Made by a program: the position numbers and the translations under genes. A stretch of 64,000 bases of DNA from Streptomyces violaceoruber (GTDB lineage Bacteria; Actinomycetota; Actinomycetes; Streptomycetales; Streptomycetaceae), in assembly GCA_000720805.1 (NCBI GenBank), contig JODI01000010.1, positions 1 through 64,000 on the forward strand, given 5' to 3'. This document shows, one piece after another, positions 37,865 through 48,428 of this stretch (the stretch's first letter is position 1; every line of letters starts with the position of its first letter). The notes beneath the pieces are model-generated. The model saw nothing but the letters and a program-made list of their open reading frames with translations, was not told where the DNA came from and did not search any database.

Positions 37865-38995
37865 TCAGCCGCTGAGGCGCACCGGCATGATCAGGTACTT
37901 GTAGGCCTCGTCCGCCTCGGCGTCCAGGGCCGGCTTGCCACTGAGCAGGGCGGGCTTGGTGGACGTCGTGAAGGACAGCTGCGCCACCGGGGAGTCGATG
38001 GCGCTCAGGCCGTCCAGCAGGAAGGTCGGGTTGAAGGCGATCGAGACGTCGTCGCCCTCCAGCTGGGCGTCGACCCTTTCCACAGCCTGTGCGTCGTCGC
38101 TGGAACCGGCCTCGAGGATCAGCACGCCCTGCTCGAAGCTGAGCCGCACCGGGGTGTTGCGCTCGGCGACCAGGGCCACACGCTTGACGGCCTCCACGAA
38201 AGGGGCGGTCTCGATGACGGCGACGGAGTTGAACTCCGTGGGGAACAGCGAGCGGTACTTCGGGAGGTCGCCCTCGAGGAGGCGGGTCGTCGTACGACGG
38301 CCGGCGCCCTCGAAGCCGATGAGGCCCTCGCCCGAACCCCCGCCGGACAGCGCAAGGATGACGCTGTCGCCGCTTGTGAGGGCCTTGGCGGTGTCCAGGA
38401 GCGTCTTGGCGGGCACCAGGGCCACCGCGGACGCCTCGGGGTTCTCCGGCTTCCACAGGAACTCACGGACCGCGAAGCGGTAGCGGTCGGTGGACGCCAG
38501 GGTGACGGTGTCGCCCTCGATCTCGATGCGCACGCCGGTCAGGACGGGCAGCGTGTCGTCACGGCCGGCGGCGATGGCGACCTGGGCGGCCGCGGAGGCG
38601 AAGACCTCGCCGGGGACGGTGCCGGTGGCGTTCGGCATCTGCGGCAGGGCCGGGTACTCCTCCACAGGCAGGGTGTGGAGGGTGAAGCGGGAGGAGCCGC
38701 ACACCACCGTCGCTCGTACACCGTCTGTGGAGATCTCCACCGGGCGGTTGGGGAGGGCGCGGGAGATGTCGGCGAGCAGACGGCCCGAGACGAGGACCGT
38801 GCCCTCCTCCTCGACCTCCGCCTCGACCGACACGCGCGCCGAGACCTCGTAGTCGAAGCTGGACAGGCTGAGCTGGCCGTCCTCGGCCTTCAACAGCAGG
38901 CCGGCGAGGACAGGCGCCGGCGGACGGGCCGGGAGGCTGCGTGCCGCCCAGGCCACTGCCTCCGCGAGTACGTCGCGTTCCACCCGGATCTTCAC
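37865..38995 (-). CDS. dnaN: DNA polymerase III beta sliding clamp
   Basis: A 376-aa clamp that tethers polymerase III to DNA. It opens MKIRVERDVLAEAVAWAARSLPARPPAPVLAGLLL and ends with the conserved MPVRL motif. The GTG at 38995 has GGAGGCGGC nine bases upstream; longer in-frame extensions run into the oriC side and are not coding. It is transcribed away from oriC, with gnd downstream. Confidence 0.97.
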   Translation of the reverse strand: MKIRVERDVLAEAVAWAARSLPARPPAPVLAGLLLKAEDGQLSLSSFDYEVSARVSVEAEVEEEGTVLVSGRLLADISRALPNRPVEISTDGVRATVVCGSSRFTLHTLPVEEYPALPQMPNATGTVPGEVFASAAAQVAIAAGRDDTLPVLTGVRIEIEGDTVTLASTDRYRFAVREFLWKPENPEASAVALVPAKTLLDTAKALTSGDSVILALSGGGSGEGLIGFEGAGRRTTTRLLEGDLPKYRSLFPTEFNSVAVIETAPFVEAVKRVALVAERNTPVRLSFEQGVLILEAGSSDDAQAVERVDAQLEGDDVSIAFNPTFLLDGLSAIDSPVAQLSFTTSTKPALLSGKPALDAEADEAYKYLIMPVRLSG

Positions 38996-39914
38996 TGTTG
39001 CCGCCTCCTGCTGTTGCCGGCGCTTCTCGGCCTGCCTGGCTTCGTCGTCTGTCTCGGTGTCGTCGATCCCTGTGAGGGGAAGGACACCGGGGACCAGTCT
39101 GACGCACGGCACTGACAGTAGGTGCCTGTCGGGGTCAAGTCGTGACGAGGGGCAGTCGGCAGCCGGACAGCGAGTTGTGCACAGCCCCCACTTCGAAACG
39201 GATTCCCAGCTCTCTCTAGTTGGGAGTAGTAGTAGGGCCTGTGGATACCGTGGATAACCCTGTTTGCGCAGGTCAGGCCCCAAATTTTGTCCACGGCCCC
39301 TGTGGGCGGAGGCGGTGGAAAACCGGGCGTATCTGTGGAGAACAGAAAGTTCTGCACATCGCATGCACAGCCTGAGGCGAGTTCTCCCCAGCGCCGTCCC
39401 CAGCTTTACCCGCCTTTCCCACAGGGCAACCCGGCACCTTCGTGTGACGCCTTTCACTCGACTCGGTGATCAGGCGTGCCGGGTTGCCGAACAGTGGACA
39501 GTCATGTGGAGAAGCGGGGGATCCTTGGGGACAACCGCCCTCAGCCTGTGGGTTGTCGGTGGACAACTCGATGCACAGGCTGTGGATCATCGCTTCGTCC
39601 ACAGCCTGTGGAGATCGTTCGTCCACCGATCCACAGGCACCTGACCTCGGCTGATGGTCTTTCACCAAGGCGCTCTGTGGACACGATCTGGACAACTTCC
39701 CGGTCCCCAGGGTGTGGACGGGAAAAAGTCGCCGGATCTGTGGAGAGAGGCCGTAACCCGGCAGGTAATCGAACAGATGGCGACCGTGGCACGAAGGAAG
39801 GGCGCCCCCGGATCTCCTCCCGGGGGCGCCCTTCCTCGTCGTGTCTCGAGGCGGTCAGCCGTTCCTGACGCGCCTCTGGAGGCGGTCAGCCGCTGATGTG
39901 CGTGTCGACGGCGG
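38996..39914. other. oriC: oriC, chromosomal replication origin
   Basis: A 919-base non-coding region between dnaN and dnaA. About twenty DnaA-box-like 9-mers are spread over 39175-39748 in both orientations. Close matches include TTGTGCACA (39175), TTGTCCACG (39287), TGTGGAGAA (39334 and 39505), GGTGGACAA (39558), TGTGGATCA (39581), TCGTCCACA (39595), TGTGGACAC (39676), TCTGGACAA (39687) and TGTGGACGG (39713). The consensus is TTGTCCACA. There is no strongly AT-rich unwinding tract, which is usual for Streptomyces. The left part also holds the dnaN promoter. Confidence 0.95.
39791..39839 (-). terminator. Strong hairpin between oriC and dnaA
   Basis: Arms 39796-39811 and 39820-39835 (16 perfect pairs) extend by four more pairs after a bulged A (39791-39794 / 39836-39839). 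It lies 75 bases past the dnaA stop and should keep dnaA transcripts out of oriC. Confidence 0.8.
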
Positions 39915-39924
39915 TCAGCCGTTC
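39850..39924. repeat. Three copies of the dnaA 3' end
   Basis: GGCGGTCAGCCG occurs at 39850, 39881 and 39910 (spacing 31 and 29). The rightmost spans the dnaA stop. Two degenerate copies follow, as if the end of the gene was duplicated. Confidence 0.75.
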
Positions 39925-41894
39925 TTGATGCGGTTCGTCAGCTCGGTCACCTGGTTGTAGATGGAGCGTCGCTCGGCCATCAGATTGCGGATCTTGCGGT
40001 CCGCGTGCATGACGGTCGTGTGGTCGCGGCCGCCGAACAGGGCGCCGATCTTGGGAAGTGAGAGGTCCGTCAGCTCGCGGCACAGGTACATGGCGATCTG
40101 GCGGGCGGTGACGAGCGCGCGGCCGCGCGAGGTGCCGCACAGGTCCTCGACCGTGAGGCCGAAGTAGTCGGCGGTCGCGCTCATGATGGCCGTCGAGGTG
40201 ATCTCGGGGGCGGAGTCCTCGCCGCCGGGAATCAGGTCCTTGAGGACGATCTCCGTCAGCCCGAGGTCCACCGGCTGCCGGTTGAGCGACGCGAACGCCG
40301 TCACCCGGATCAGCGCCCCCTCCAGCTCGCGGATGTTGCGCGAGATCCGCGAGGCGATGAATTCCAGCACCTCCGGCGGAGCGTTCAGCTGCTCCTGGAC
40401 CGCCTTCTTGCGAAGGATGGCGATCCGCGTCTCCAGTTCGGGCGGCTGGACGTCGGTGATCAGACCCCACTCGAAACGGTTCCGCAGCCGGTCCTCCAGC
40501 GTGACCAGCTGCTTGGGCGGCCGGTCGCTGGAGAGCACGATCTGCTTGTTGGCGTTGTGGAGCGTGTTGAAGGTGTGGAAGAACTCCTCCTGCGTCGACT
40601 CCTTGTCCGCCAGGAACTGGATGTCGTCGACGAGCAGGATGTCCATCTCGCGGTAGCGCTTGCGGAAGCTGTCGCCCTTGCCGTCGCGGATGGAGTTGAT
40701 GAACTCGTTGGTGAATTCCTCGGAGCTCACGTACCGCACGCGCGTACCCGGGTACAGGCTGCGCGCGTAGTGCCCGATCGCGTGCAGAAGATGCGTTTTG
40801 CCCAGGCCCGACTCCCCGTAGATGAACAGGGGGTTGTACGCCTTCGCCGGCGCCTCGGCGACGGCCACCGCGGCGGCGTGCGCGAAGCGGTTGGAGGCGC
40901 CGATGACGAAGGTGTCGAAGAGGTATTTCGGGTTCAGGCGCGCGGTCGGCTCACCCGGGCCGGTCGCCGGCGCGGGCTTGGCGGCCAGCGGGCCGGGAGC
41001 ACCGCTGGCGGGCAGCGGAGCGCCGACCGGACCGCCACGGTGGACTCGCCCGGAGGGGCCGTCGGGCAGCTCACGGCGGGCGTCGCGCTGGTCCGCGTCG
41101 GCGCGGTGGCGCCCGTAGTCCGGCCGCTGGTCGTAGTCGGAGCGCTGGTCGCGGTCGTAGTCGGGGCGCTGGGTGTCGTACGACGGGCGCTCCATCGACT
41201 GCGGACGGTAGTCCTGCGTGTACGAGTCCTGGGACGGCGCTCCGTAGGTGTCCTGCGGACCAGGGCCGTAGGCGTCCTGCGACGGCGACGCGTAGGGGTC
41301 ACGCTCCGGGAAGCCGAGCCGCTGCTGCTGCCAGCTGTACTCGTCCTGCGGCGGGCGCGGCCAGGAGCCGGGCTCGGGGCGCTGGTACTCCGAGGGGTAC
41401 GCGGGGCGGGGGGTCGGGAGCTGGTCGGGGCGGAGCGCGTGGTCACGGTCGCGGTCGCGGTCGCCCTGAGAGCCGGGACGCTGCTCTCCGCGGCCGGGCA
41501 TGTGGTCGTCGGCGCGGTGGCGGCCGTAGCCCCCTTCGTACGGGGCGGGCGGGAGCTCGGGCTCCTCGTAGCGCGACGGGGGCCGGTTCTGCGGGGCCGG
41601 TGTGGGCGGAGGCTCGCCCGCCGAGTCGTCGACGGTGATCGCGATCCGGATCGGGCGGCCGCACTCGCGGCTCAGCGTCTCGCTGACGACCGGCGCGAGG
41701 CGCCCTTCCAGCACGCCCTTCGCAAATTCGTTCGGTACGGCGAGCAGGGCGGTGTCCGCGACCAGCGCCAGCGGCTGGCAGCGCCGGATCCAGTGCTCGT
41801 CCTTGGTCTCGACGCCCTGCCCTCGCCCCTCACCGAGAAGTTGCTCCAGTACTCGTGGCCACACTGCGGCAAGATCGGCAGGTACGTCAGCCAC
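39915..41894 (-). CDS. dnaA: DnaA replication initiator
   Basis: A 659-aa initiator that binds oriC boxes and opens the origin. Domain I is residues 1-90; domain II (about 90-320) is very long and rich in Asp/Arg/Tyr/Gln/Pro, as in Streptomyces. Domain III (about 325-540) has Walker A GESGLGKT at 360-367 and Walker [10 protein letters not shown]. Domain IV carries the box-binding signature [14 protein letters not shown] near the C-terminus. The GTG at 41894 ([12 protein letters not shown]) is chosen by the family N-terminus. Two DnaA-box-like sites at 42030-42050 suggest autoregulation. Confidence 0.97.
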   Translation of the reverse strand: MADVPADLAAVWPRVLEQLLGEGRGQGVETKDEHWIRRCQPLALVADTALLAVPNEFAKGVLEGRLAPVVSETLSRECGRPIRIAITVDDSAGEPPPTPAPQNRPPSRYEEPELPPAPYEGGYGRHRADDHMPGRGEQRPGSQGDRDRDRDHALRPDQLPTPRPAYPSEYQRPEPGSWPRPPQDEYSWQQQRLGFPERDPYASPSQDAYGPGPQDTYGAPSQDSYTQDYRPQSMERPSYDTQRPDYDRDQRSDYDQRPDYGRHRADADQRDARRELPDGPSGRVHRGGPVGAPLPASGAPGPLAAKPAPATGPGEPTARLNPKYLFDTFVIGASNRFAHAAAVAVAEAPAKAYNPLFIYGESGLGKTHLLHAIGHYARSLYPGTRVRYVSSEEFTNEFINSIRDGKGDSFRKRYREMDILLVDDIQFLADKESTQEEFFHTFNTLHNANKQIVLSSDRPPKQLVTLEDRLRNRFEWGLITDVQPPELETRIAILRKKAVQEQLNAPPEVLEFIASRISRNIRELEGALIRVTAFASLNRQPVDLGLTEIVLKDLIPGGEDSAPEITSTAIMSATADYFGLTVEDLCGTSRGRALVTARQIAMYLCRELTDLSLPKIGALFGGRDHTTVMHADRKIRNLMAERRSIYNQVTELTNRIKNG

Positions 41895-42266
41895 AGGGCA
41901 CGCTCTCTCACGGGGTCCCACGAACGTGTGGTTCGGGACGAGTCGGGATTCAAATGGGGTGGGGCAGGTTCAAGGGAACGAATCGGAGTCCGGCCACGGT
42001 AGTCAGGGCGACGGGTACGGTTCAAGTTGTTGTCCCCAGGCTGTGGATAGTGTCTCCCGGTGCCCTCTGGTTTGACCGGATGGCGTAGCCGCGCGTACCG
42101 TAACCAGGTCGAGTTGTCGATGGCTGCTGCCGCCTGCCTCCGATGGGCACAGATCATTTGAGTGATCGGTCAGCGGTGCACTCGGGCGTGACGCGAGCTA
42201 CTCGTGGGCGCACGGTGACAGCCAGGACGGCACCCCGCAAACACCGATTCTTTCTGGAGCCCCCGA
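41895..42266. promoter_or_regulatory. dnaA-rpmH divergent promoter region with DnaA boxes
   Basis: A 372-base divergent gap. TTGTCCCCA (42030-42038) and TGTGGATAG (42042-42050) are two facing DnaA-box-like 9-mers about 140 bases upstream of dnaA, fitting DnaA autoregulation known in Streptomyces. The rpmH promoter is expected near 42150-42230 but was not assigned. Confidence 0.65.
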
Positions 42267-42404
42267 GTGAGCAAGCGCACCTTCCAGCCGAACAACCGTC
42301 GCCGCGCGAAGACCCACGGCTTCCGCCTGCGGATGCGTACCCGTGCCGGCCGCGCGATTCTCGCGAACCGCCGCAGCAAGGGTCGCGCGAACCTGTCCGC
42401 CTGA
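42267..42404 (+). CDS. rpmH: Ribosomal protein bL34
   Basis: A 45-aa, very basic protein beginning [19 protein letters not shown], complete and diagnostic of bL34, a component of the large ribosomal subunit. It starts at GTG 42267 with GGAG ten bases upstream. It is followed by rnpA after 21 bases, the universal order. Confidence 0.97.
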   Translation: MSKRTFQPNNRRRAKTHGFRLRMRTRAGRAILANRRSKGRANLSA

Positions 42405-42425
42405 TTCTGATCAGGTCATGACGTC

Positions 42426-42797
42426 GTGCTGCCTACCGAGCATCGGCTGAGGCGGCGCGAAGACTTCGCGACCGCGGTACGACGGGGTCGTCGGGCCGGC
42501 CGTCCGACTCTCGTCGTCCATTTTCGTAGCGGTGCCACGGACCCGCACGCGCCTGGGGAGAGCGCTCCCCAGGCGCGTGCGGGTTTCGTTGTCAGCAAGG
42601 CCGTGGGCGGTGCGGTGATACGCAACAAGGTGAAGCGCAGGCTTCGCCATCTGATGCGCGATCGAGTCGCCCTGCTGCCCCCCGGTAGCCTGGTAGTCGT
42701 ACGAGCGTTGCCCGGCGCGGGTGACGCCGACCACGCACAACTGGCCCGAGACCTGGATGCCGCCCTCGAGCGGTTGCTGGGAGGGGGCGCGCGATGA
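42426..42797 (+). CDS. rnpA: Ribonuclease P protein component
   Basis: A 123-aa basic protein that binds the RNase P RNA and helps mature tRNA 5' ends. The signature is present: [17 protein letters not shown], then [23 protein letters not shown]. It starts at GTG. Its stop overlaps the yidD start in ATGA. Confidence 0.96.
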   Translation: MLPTEHRLRRREDFATAVRRGRRAGRPTLVVHFRSGATDPHAPGESAPQARAGFVVSKAVGGAVIRNKVKRRLRHLMRDRVALLPPGSLVVVRALPGAGDADHAQLARDLDAALERLLGGGAR

Positions 42798-43147
42798 AGT
42801 ACCCGCTGCTGGCGCTGATCAAGCTGTACCAGTGGACTATCAGTCCGTTGCTCGGGCCGGTGTGCAAGTACTACCCGTCGTGCTCTCACTACGGTTACCA
42901 GGCCATCGACCGGCACGGTGCGGTAAAGGGAACGGCACTCACGGCCTGGCGCATCCTGCGATGCAATCCGTGGTCGCTGGGCGGTGTGGACCATGTCCCG
43001 CCGCGCAAGCGTCCGCGGTGGCACGAAATGTTGCGTAACGCCTGGCGTGCACGCAAGGGCGGGCCCTCCTCCGCCGAACCGGCCACCGAGGGGCAGGCTC
43101 CTAGTAGCCCGGCCGCAGAGACCCCGTCCCATGCCCAAGGAGCATGA
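42794..43147 (+). CDS. yidD: YidD membrane-insertion efficiency factor
   Basis: A 117-aa protein with the UPF0161/YidD core (residues 1-75): [35 protein letters not shown] with its Cys residues, then [14 protein letters not shown]. The C-terminal extension is Pro/Ser/Ala-rich. It helps YidC insert membrane proteins and lies between rnpA and yidC, overlapping rnpA by four bases. Confidence 0.95.
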   Translation: MKYPLLALIKLYQWTISPLLGPVCKYYPSCSHYGYQAIDRHGAVKGTALTAWRILRCNPWSLGGVDHVPPRKRPRWHEMLRNAWRARKGGPSSAEPATEGQAPSSPAAETPSHAQGA

Positions 43148-43150
43148 TTA

Positions 43151-44422
43151 GTGGACACGATTGCCAGCCTCTTCAGCTTCATCACGACACCTGTCTCCTG
43201 GGTCATCGTCCAGTTCCACAAGGTGTACGGCGCCCTGTTCGGCGACGACACCGGGTGGGCCTGGGGCCTGTCCATCGTGTCCCTGGTGATTCTGATCCGT
43301 ATCTGTCTGATCCCGCTCTTCGTGAAGCAGATCAAGGCGACCCGGGCCATGCAGACGCTGCAGCCCGAGATGAAGAAGATCCAGGAGCGGTACAAGAACG
43401 ACAAGCAGCGCCAGTCCGAAGAGATGATGAAGCTGTACAAGGAGACGGGCACCAACCCGCTCTCCTCGTGCCTTCCCATCCTGGCGCAGTCGCCGTTCTT
43501 CTTCGCCCTGTACCACGTGCTCAACGGCATCGCGACCGGCAAGACGATCGGCGTCATCAACGACCCTCTGCTGGCCAGCGCCCGTAAGGCCCACATCTTC
43601 GGTGCTCCGCTGGCGGCGAAGTTCACCGACGGCGCGGACAAGGTGGCCCAGCTCGGCGCCACGCTGACCGATGTCCGTGTGGTGACCGCGGTCATGATCG
43701 TCATGATGTCGGCGTCGCAGTTCTACACGCAGCGCCAGCTGATGACCAAGAACGTCGACACCACGGTGAAGACCCCGTTCATGCAGCAGCAGAAGATGCT
43801 GATGTACGTCTTCCCGGTCATGTTCGCCGTCTTCGGTATCAACTTCCCGGTCGGTGTCCTCGTCTACTGGCTGACCACCAACGTGTGGACGATGGGCCAG
43901 CAGATGTTCGTGATCCGCAACAACCCGACGCCGGGTTCGAAGGCGCAGGCCGCGTACTTGGAGCGCCTGTACAAGCACGTCACGCACCACGGTCAGACGC
44001 GCCGCCGCAGCGAGAAGACCATCGTCAAGGCCATCGTCGCCAAGGGTCGTGACCGAAATGAGTTCGAGCGCAAGTTCATCAACGGCCTCAGCAAGGCGGG
44101 CCTCGTCGCCCAGGCCGACGGCACCGTGGTGAAGGGCGAGGCCCAGGCCGCGGTCGCCCAGGCCGAGGACGGCACGCCGACGAGCGCCGCCACTCCCAAG
44201 AGGCAGCAGCCCAAGCGGCAGAGCAAGTCCCAGCGTCAGTCCGGAGCCGCCAAGGCGGCCGGCGAGGGCACACCGACGTCGCTGAGCAAGTCCGAGGAGC
44301 CCGAGGACGCCAAGCCCGCCGCCGACAAGCCCGCGCAGAAGTCCGGTGGCGGTACCCGCAGCAAGGCCCAGTCCGGACAGCGCAAGGGCCCGCAGCGGCC
44401 CAAGTCCCCGTCCAAGAAGTAA
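43151..44422 (+). CDS. yidC: YidC membrane-protein insertase
   Basis: A 423-aa Oxa1/YidC-family insertase with five membrane helices in residues about 10-270 (first helix near 30, then [19 protein letters not shown], an [14 protein letters not shown] helix and [23 protein letters not shown]). A long Lys/Arg/Ala/Pro-rich tail from about 330 on probably binds ribosomes. It starts at GTG two bases after the yidD stop codon region. It inserts small membrane proteins with or without SecYEG. Confidence 0.96.
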   Translation: MDTIASLFSFITTPVSWVIVQFHKVYGALFGDDTGWAWGLSIVSLVILIRICLIPLFVKQIKATRAMQTLQPEMKKIQERYKNDKQRQSEEMMKLYKETGTNPLSSCLPILAQSPFFFALYHVLNGIATGKTIGVINDPLLASARKAHIFGAPLAAKFTDGADKVAQLGATLTDVRVVTAVMIVMMSASQFYTQRQLMTKNVDTTVKTPFMQQQKMLMYVFPVMFAVFGINFPVGVLVYWLTTNVWTMGQQMFVIRNNPTPGSKAQAAYLERLYKHVTHHGQTRRRSEKTIVKAIVAKGRDRNEFERKFINGLSKAGLVAQADGTVVKGEAQAAVAQAEDGTPTSAATPKRQQPKRQSKSQRQSGAAKAAGEGTPTSLSKSEEPEDAKPAADKPAQKSGGGTRSKAQSGQRKGPQRPKSPSKK

Positions 44423-44437
44423 GAAGGAGTCCATCCC

Positions 44438-44950
44438 GTGACGGAAGGCACTACCTCCGCCGCTGCCGAGGGTGCAGACACCCTGACCCGCCTGGAGCAG
44501 GAGGGCGAGATCGCGGCGGACTACCTCGAGGGTCTGCTGGACATCGCCGATCTCGACGGCGACATCGACATGGACGTCGAGGCCGACAGGGCCGCTGTCT
44601 CGATCATCAGTGACACGAGCAGCCGCGACCTGCAGAAGCTGGTGGGTCGTGACGGCGAGGTGCTGGAAGCCCTGCAGGAGCTCACGCGCCTGGCCGTGCA
44701 CCGGGAGACCGGCGACCGCAGCCGCCTGATGCTGGACATCGGGGGCTACCGTGCCAAGAAGCGCGAGGAGCTGTCCGAGCTGGGCGCGAAGGCCGCGGCC
44801 GAGGTCAGGAGCTCGGGTGAGCCCGTGAAGATGAAGCCGATGACACCGTTCGAGCGCAAGGTCGTGCACGACGCGGTCAAGGCCGCCGGCCTGCGCAGCG
44901 AGTCCGAGGGCGAGGAGCCGCAGCGCTTCGTCGTCGTGCTTCCCGCCTGA
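44438..44950 (+). CDS. jag: Jag/KhpB RNA-binding protein (KH and R3H domains)
   Basis: A 170-aa RNA-binding protein. A KH domain at about residues 45-95 carries the loop LVGRDGEVLEALQELTRLAV, and an R3H domain follows at about 105-168. The N-terminal Jag_N domain of Firmicute homologues is absent. KhpB acts with KhpA on small RNAs and in cell elongation in other Gram-positives. GAAGGAGTCC precedes the GTG. It lies downstream of yidC, as usual. Confidence 0.92.
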   Translation: MTEGTTSAAAEGADTLTRLEQEGEIAADYLEGLLDIADLDGDIDMDVEADRAAVSIISDTSSRDLQKLVGRDGEVLEALQELTRLAVHRETGDRSRLMLDIGGYRAKKREELSELGAKAAAEVRSSGEPVKMKPMTPFERKVVHDAVKAAGLRSESEGEEPQRFVVVLPA

Positions 44951-44968
44951 TCGGTCCGTACGTTCCTC

Positions 44969-44997
44969 CGGCCCCGTCTGCCCGGCAGGCGGGGCCG
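44969..44997 (+). terminator. Terminator after jag
   Basis: A near-continuous GC stem (44969-44981 / 44985-44997, one wobble) followed by AACTTTGT. It would end the rpmH-jag transcript before rsmG. Confidence 0.65.
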
Positions 44998-45076
44998 AAC
45001 TTTGTCAGCCTGATAGTTCTGGTGGTTCTGGCCTCGCCGCTCGATGCGTCGAGGCCGTACGGAAGGACGGTCCCCC

Positions 45077-45793
45077 GTGACGGAGGCAGCGGAGCTTCCC
45101 CCCGCGCCCGAGAAGACCCGCGAGGTCTTCGGTGATCGCTTCGACGACGTGGTCCGCTACGCGGAGCTGCTCGCCGAAGCGGGTGTGCAGCGCGGGCTGA
45201 TCGGGCCGCGTGAGGTGCCCCGCCTGTGGGAGCGGCACCTGCTCAACTGCGCGGTGCTCTCGGAGGTCGTTCCCGAGGGCGTGACGGTGTGCGACGTCGG
45301 CTCGGGTGCCGGCCTGCCCGGCATTCCCCTGGCACTCGTCCGCGAGGACCTGAAGATCACGCTGCTGGAACCCCTGCTGCGGCGTACGACCTTCCTGACC
45401 GAGGTCGTGGAGATGCTTGGCCTGGATCACGTGACCGTGGTCCGTGGCCGGGCCGAGGAGGTGATGGGCAAACTCACACCCGTCCATGTCGTGACGGCAC
45501 GGGCCGTGGCACCACTGGACCGACTGGCCGCCTGGGGCATTCCGCTGCTGCGTCCGTACGGCGAGATGCTGGCACTCAAAGGCGACACCGCGGAGGAGGA
45601 GCTCAAGAGCGCGGCGACGGCACTGAGCAAACTGGGTGCCGTGGAGACGTCCATCCTGCATGTCGGCGAAGGAGTCGTCGATCCGTTGTCCACGGTCGTG
45701 CGGGTCGAGGTCGGCGAGAGCCCGGGTGGTGTGCGGTTCGCTGCGAAGCGGGCGAAGGCGGCGCGTACGGGCCGTACACGTCGGCGTCGTTGA
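45077..45793 (+). CDS. rsmG: 16S rRNA (guanine-527-N7) methyltransferase RsmG
   Basis: A 238-aa SAM-dependent methyltransferase that modifies 16S rRNA; loss gives low-level streptomycin resistance and altered antibiotic output in Streptomyces. The SAM motif [16 protein letters not shown] is intact, and the [12 protein letters not shown] and [11 protein letters not shown] motifs are present. The GTG at 45077 ([13 protein letters not shown]) follows GGAAGGA. The C-terminal tail is Arg-rich. It precedes parA. Confidence 0.95.
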   Translation: MTEAAELPPAPEKTREVFGDRFDDVVRYAELLAEAGVQRGLIGPREVPRLWERHLLNCAVLSEVVPEGVTVCDVGSGAGLPGIPLALVREDLKITLLEPLLRRTTFLTEVVEMLGLDHVTVVRGRAEEVMGKLTPVHVVTARAVAPLDRLAAWGIPLLRPYGEMLALKGDTAEEELKSAATALSKLGAVETSILHVGEGVVDPLSTVVRVEVGESPGGVRFAAKRAKAARTGRTRRRR

Positions 45794-45887
45794 TCCGTCG
45801 CTGCCGACGAGACGTACTCCACACAAGCTGCCAAACCTACGCATGCCGGAGTGTCGTGGCAGTTCGGTCCCCTCCGCTGTGCATCGT

Positions 45888-45901
45888 GTTTCACGTGAAA
45901 C
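45888..45901. promoter_or_regulatory. parS: parS site upstream of parA
   Basis: Perfect GTTTCACGTGAAAC in the rsmG-parA gap, probably near the parAB promoters and able to mediate ParB autoregulation. Confidence 0.95.
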
Positions 45902-46107
45902 GTCGCTCATTGCTGCATGGGATCATCAGCCGGGGACGCGCTGCGGCCGCACCCCGCGACCGGAAGCCTCTCGGTTCACTCGGAGAGGGCACGGAGTTGT
46001 CCACAGAGGTGGATTTCTCCACAGAACAACAGGCCTCACTGGTTCGCGACCCCGAAGACATGGGAGGCTCTGTTCATTGCGAGCCTGAAGTCGAGGAGAG
46101 TGAATCC

Positions 46108-47133
46108 TTGCGGTCCGACGCCAACATCGCGGGACCGATGACCGATCCGGTCCCCGGTCCCCGTACCGAGTCGATGGGGGAGGATGTTTCACGTGAAACA
46201 CCGCCCCCGATGGACGACACGCCGATCGGTCGTGCTGCCCAACTGGCGGTGGAGGCTCTGGGCCGCGCCGGCGAGGGTCTGCCGCGTCCTGAGCAGACCA
46301 GAGTCATGGTGGTCGCCAACCAGAAGGGTGGGGTGGGCAAGACGACGACGACCGTCAACCTTGCTGCTTCGCTGGCTCTGCATGGTGCCCGTGTGCTGGT
46401 AGTCGACCTGGACCCCCAGGGCAACGCGTCTACCGCGCTGGGAATCGACCATCATGCCGAAGTCCCTTCGATCTACGACGTCTTGGTCGACAGCAGGCCG
46501 CTCTCCGAGGTGGTTCAGCCGGTCCCCGATGTCGAGGGACTCTTCTGCGCGCCCGCCACCATCGATCTCGCCGGTGCGGAGATCGAGCTGGTGTCCCTGG
46601 TGGCCCGGGAGAGCCGGCTGCAACGAGCGATCCAGGCGTATGAGCAGCCGCTGGACTACATCCTCATCGACTGCCCTCCTTCGCTCGGCCTGTTGACCGT
46701 CAACGCGCTGGTCGCGGGCCAGGAGGTCCTCATCCCGATCCAGTGCGAGTACTACGCGCTGGAGGGGCTGGGCCAACTGCTGCGTAACGTCGACCTGGTA
46801 CGGGGGCACCTCAACCCCGTCCTGCATGTGTCGACCATCCTGCTCACCATGTACGACGGCCGGACGCGCCTCGCGTCCCAGGTCGCGGACGAGGTGCGCA
46901 CCCATTTCGGCGACGAGGTGCTGCGGACGAGCATTCCCCGCTCCGTCCGTATCTCCGAGGCGCCGAGCTACGGACAGACGGTGCTGACCTACGATCCAGG
47001 ATCGAGCGGTGCCCTGTCTTATCTTGAGGCGGCACGAGAAATCGCTCTGAAGGGTGTCGGCGTCTCCTATGACGGGACACACGCGCACATCGGCGCACAG
47101 AGCGACCCGAGCATGGTGGAGGGGATCCAGTGA
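46108..47133 (+). CDS. parA: ParA chromosome-partition ATPase
   Basis: A 341-aa (from TTG 46108) ATPase that drives ParB-parS complexes along the nucleoid; in Streptomyces it directs segregation in sporulating hyphae. The deviant Walker A is [10 protein letters not shown], followed by [12 protein letters not shown] and the IDCPPSLG Walker B. GAGGAG lies nine bases before the TTG; ATG 46060, 46138 or 46174 are in-frame alternatives. A perfect parS (46186-46199) lies inside the coding sequence and encodes VSRET. The stop overlaps the parB start. Confidence 0.93.
   Translation: MRSDANIAGPMTDPVPGPRTESMGEDVSRETPPPMDDTPIGRAAQLAVEALGRAGEGLPRPEQTRVMVVANQKGGVGKTTTTVNLAASLALHGARVLVVDLDPQGNASTALGIDHHAEVPSIYDVLVDSRPLSEVVQPVPDVEGLFCAPATIDLAGAEIELVSLVARESRLQRAIQAYEQPLDYILIDCPPSLGLLTVNALVAGQEVLIPIQCEYYALEGLGQLLRNVDLVRGHLNPVLHVSTILLTMYDGRTRLASQVADEVRTHFGDEVLRTSIPRSVRISEAPSYGQTVLTYDPGSSGALSYLEAAREIALKGVGVSYDGTHAHIGAQSDPSMVEGIQ
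46186..46199. promoter_or_regulatory. parS: parS site inside parA
   Basis: Perfect GTTTCACGTGAAAC within the variable N-terminal codons of parA (read as Val-Ser-Arg-Glu-Thr). Confidence 0.95.
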
Positions 47134-48230
47134 GCGAGCGACGGAGGGGTTTGGGCCGTGGTCTCGGCGCACTGATCCCTGCTGCCCCGACGGAGAAGCA
47201 GGTGGCTCCGGCCGCGGTGGGGGGCGCCGCTTCGACGTCCCCGGCGGCGGTGCCGGCGCTGACCACCGACCGAGGGGTGGCTGCGGCGAAGGTGGCCACA
47301 CTGCCGCCTGTTGCACATGACACCGAGGAGCCCTCGGCGGACGGTGTTGTGGAGATGCCTGCGTCTCCCATGGCCGCTCACTTCGCGGAGATCCCTCTCG
47401 ATTTCATCAAGCCGAACCCGCGGCAGCCCCGTGAGGTCTTCGACGAGGATGCGCTGCACGAGCTTGTCACCTCCATCAAGGAGGTCGGTCTCCTCCAGCC
47501 CGTCGTCGTACGGCAGCTCGGTACCGCGCGCTACGAGCTCATCATGGGCGAGCGGCGCTGGCGGGCCTGCCGTGAGGCGGGACTCGAAGCCATCCCGGCG
47601 ATCGTGCGGGCCACGGACGACGAGAAGCTCCTGCTGGACGCGCTGCTGGAGAACCTGCACCGGGCGCAGTTGAACCCGCTGGAAGAGGCAGCCGCCTACG
47701 ACCAGCTGCTGAAGGACTTCAACTGCACGCACGACCAGCTGGCGGACCGGATCGGCCGCTCTCGCCCGCAGGTCTCCAACACCCTGCGTCTGCTGAAGCT
47801 GTCGCCGGCCGTCCAGCGCCGGGTGGCCGCCGGAGTTCTCTCGGCTGGCCACGCCCGGGCGCTGCTCTCAGTCGAGGACTCGGAGGAGCAGGACCGGCTG
47901 GCTCACCGGATCGTGGCCGAGGGGCTGTCGGTGCGCGCCGTCGAGGAGATCGTGACCCTGATGGGTTCACGGCCGCAGACGGCACAGCGTTCCAAGGGAC
48001 CCCGGGCCGGTGGCCGGGTCTCCCCGGCGCTGACCGACCTGGCGACCCGTCTCTCGGACCGCTTCGAGACGCGAGTGAAGGTCGAACTGGGGCAGAAGAA
48101 GGGCAAGATCACTGTCGAGTTCGCCTCCCCGGAGGACCTCGAGCGAATCCTCAGCTCGCTCGCTCCGGGCGAGAAACTGGCTCTCCAGAAGAGCCTCCTG
48201 GACGGTGACTCGGAGGAGGCGGAGAACTGA
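47130..48230 (+). CDS. parB: ParB chromosome-partition CTPase
   Basis: A 366-aa parS-binding clamp. After an Ala/Pro-rich N-terminus, the N-terminal CTP-binding domain has [12 protein letters not shown], the central helix-turn-helix reads [22 protein letters not shown], and a C-terminal dimer domain follows. It binds the seven parS sites in this window. The GTG at 47130 overlaps the parA stop by four bases. The transcript ends at the hairpin 48291-48328. Confidence 0.96.
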   Translation: MSERRRGLGRGLGALIPAAPTEKQVAPAAVGGAASTSPAAVPALTTDRGVAAAKVATLPPVAHDTEEPSADGVVEMPASPMAAHFAEIPLDFIKPNPRQPREVFDEDALHELVTSIKEVGLLQPVVVRQLGTARYELIMGERRWRACREAGLEAIPAIVRATDDEKLLLDALLENLHRAQLNPLEEAAAYDQLLKDFNCTHDQLADRIGRSRPQVSNTLRLLKLSPAVQRRVAAGVLSAGHARALLSVEDSEEQDRLAHRIVAEGLSVRAVEEIVTLMGSRPQTAQRSKGPRAGGRVSPALTDLATRLSDRFETRVKVELGQKKGKITVEFASPEDLERILSSLAPGEKLALQKSLLDGDSEEAEN

Positions 48231-48290
48231 TTCTCCGGTCCTCCGGGCTCCTTCCGGGTCTCTGGACGAGGACACTGAGGCGGTCGACGG

Positions 48291-48328
48291 GGTGGGCCGT
48301 GTCCGATGTATACCGGACACGGCCCACC
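48291..48328 (+). terminator. Terminator after parB
   Basis: A 15-bp perfect stem (48291-48305 / 48314-48328) with an 8-base loop, followed by CTTTGCTTTC. Confidence 0.85.
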
Positions 48329-48352
48329 CTTTGCTTTCATGCGGTATCGGTG

Positions 48353-48379
48353 GAATCGCATCGTGGATACGATGCGTTC
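48353..48379. repeat. Palindrome with GCATCGT-N4-ACGATGC core (copy 3)
   Basis: CGCATCGT-GGAT-ACGATGCG at 48357-48376, flanked by GAA and TTC that can pair around a bulge. The spacer-invariant core matches the copies at 1.9 and 5.4 kb. Here it sits about 55 bases upstream of the next start codon, as an operator would. Confidence 0.6.
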
Positions 48380-48428
48380 GGGTATGGCGCATCATCCGGC
48401 AGCACCTCTGAGGGGAGAGGCGGGGGCC

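Noticed and set aside
45226..46107. N-terminal extension of parA by almost 300 codons
   Set aside because: The open frame runs through rsmG and a parS in another frame. Family lengths and the ribosome site place the start at about 46060-46174.
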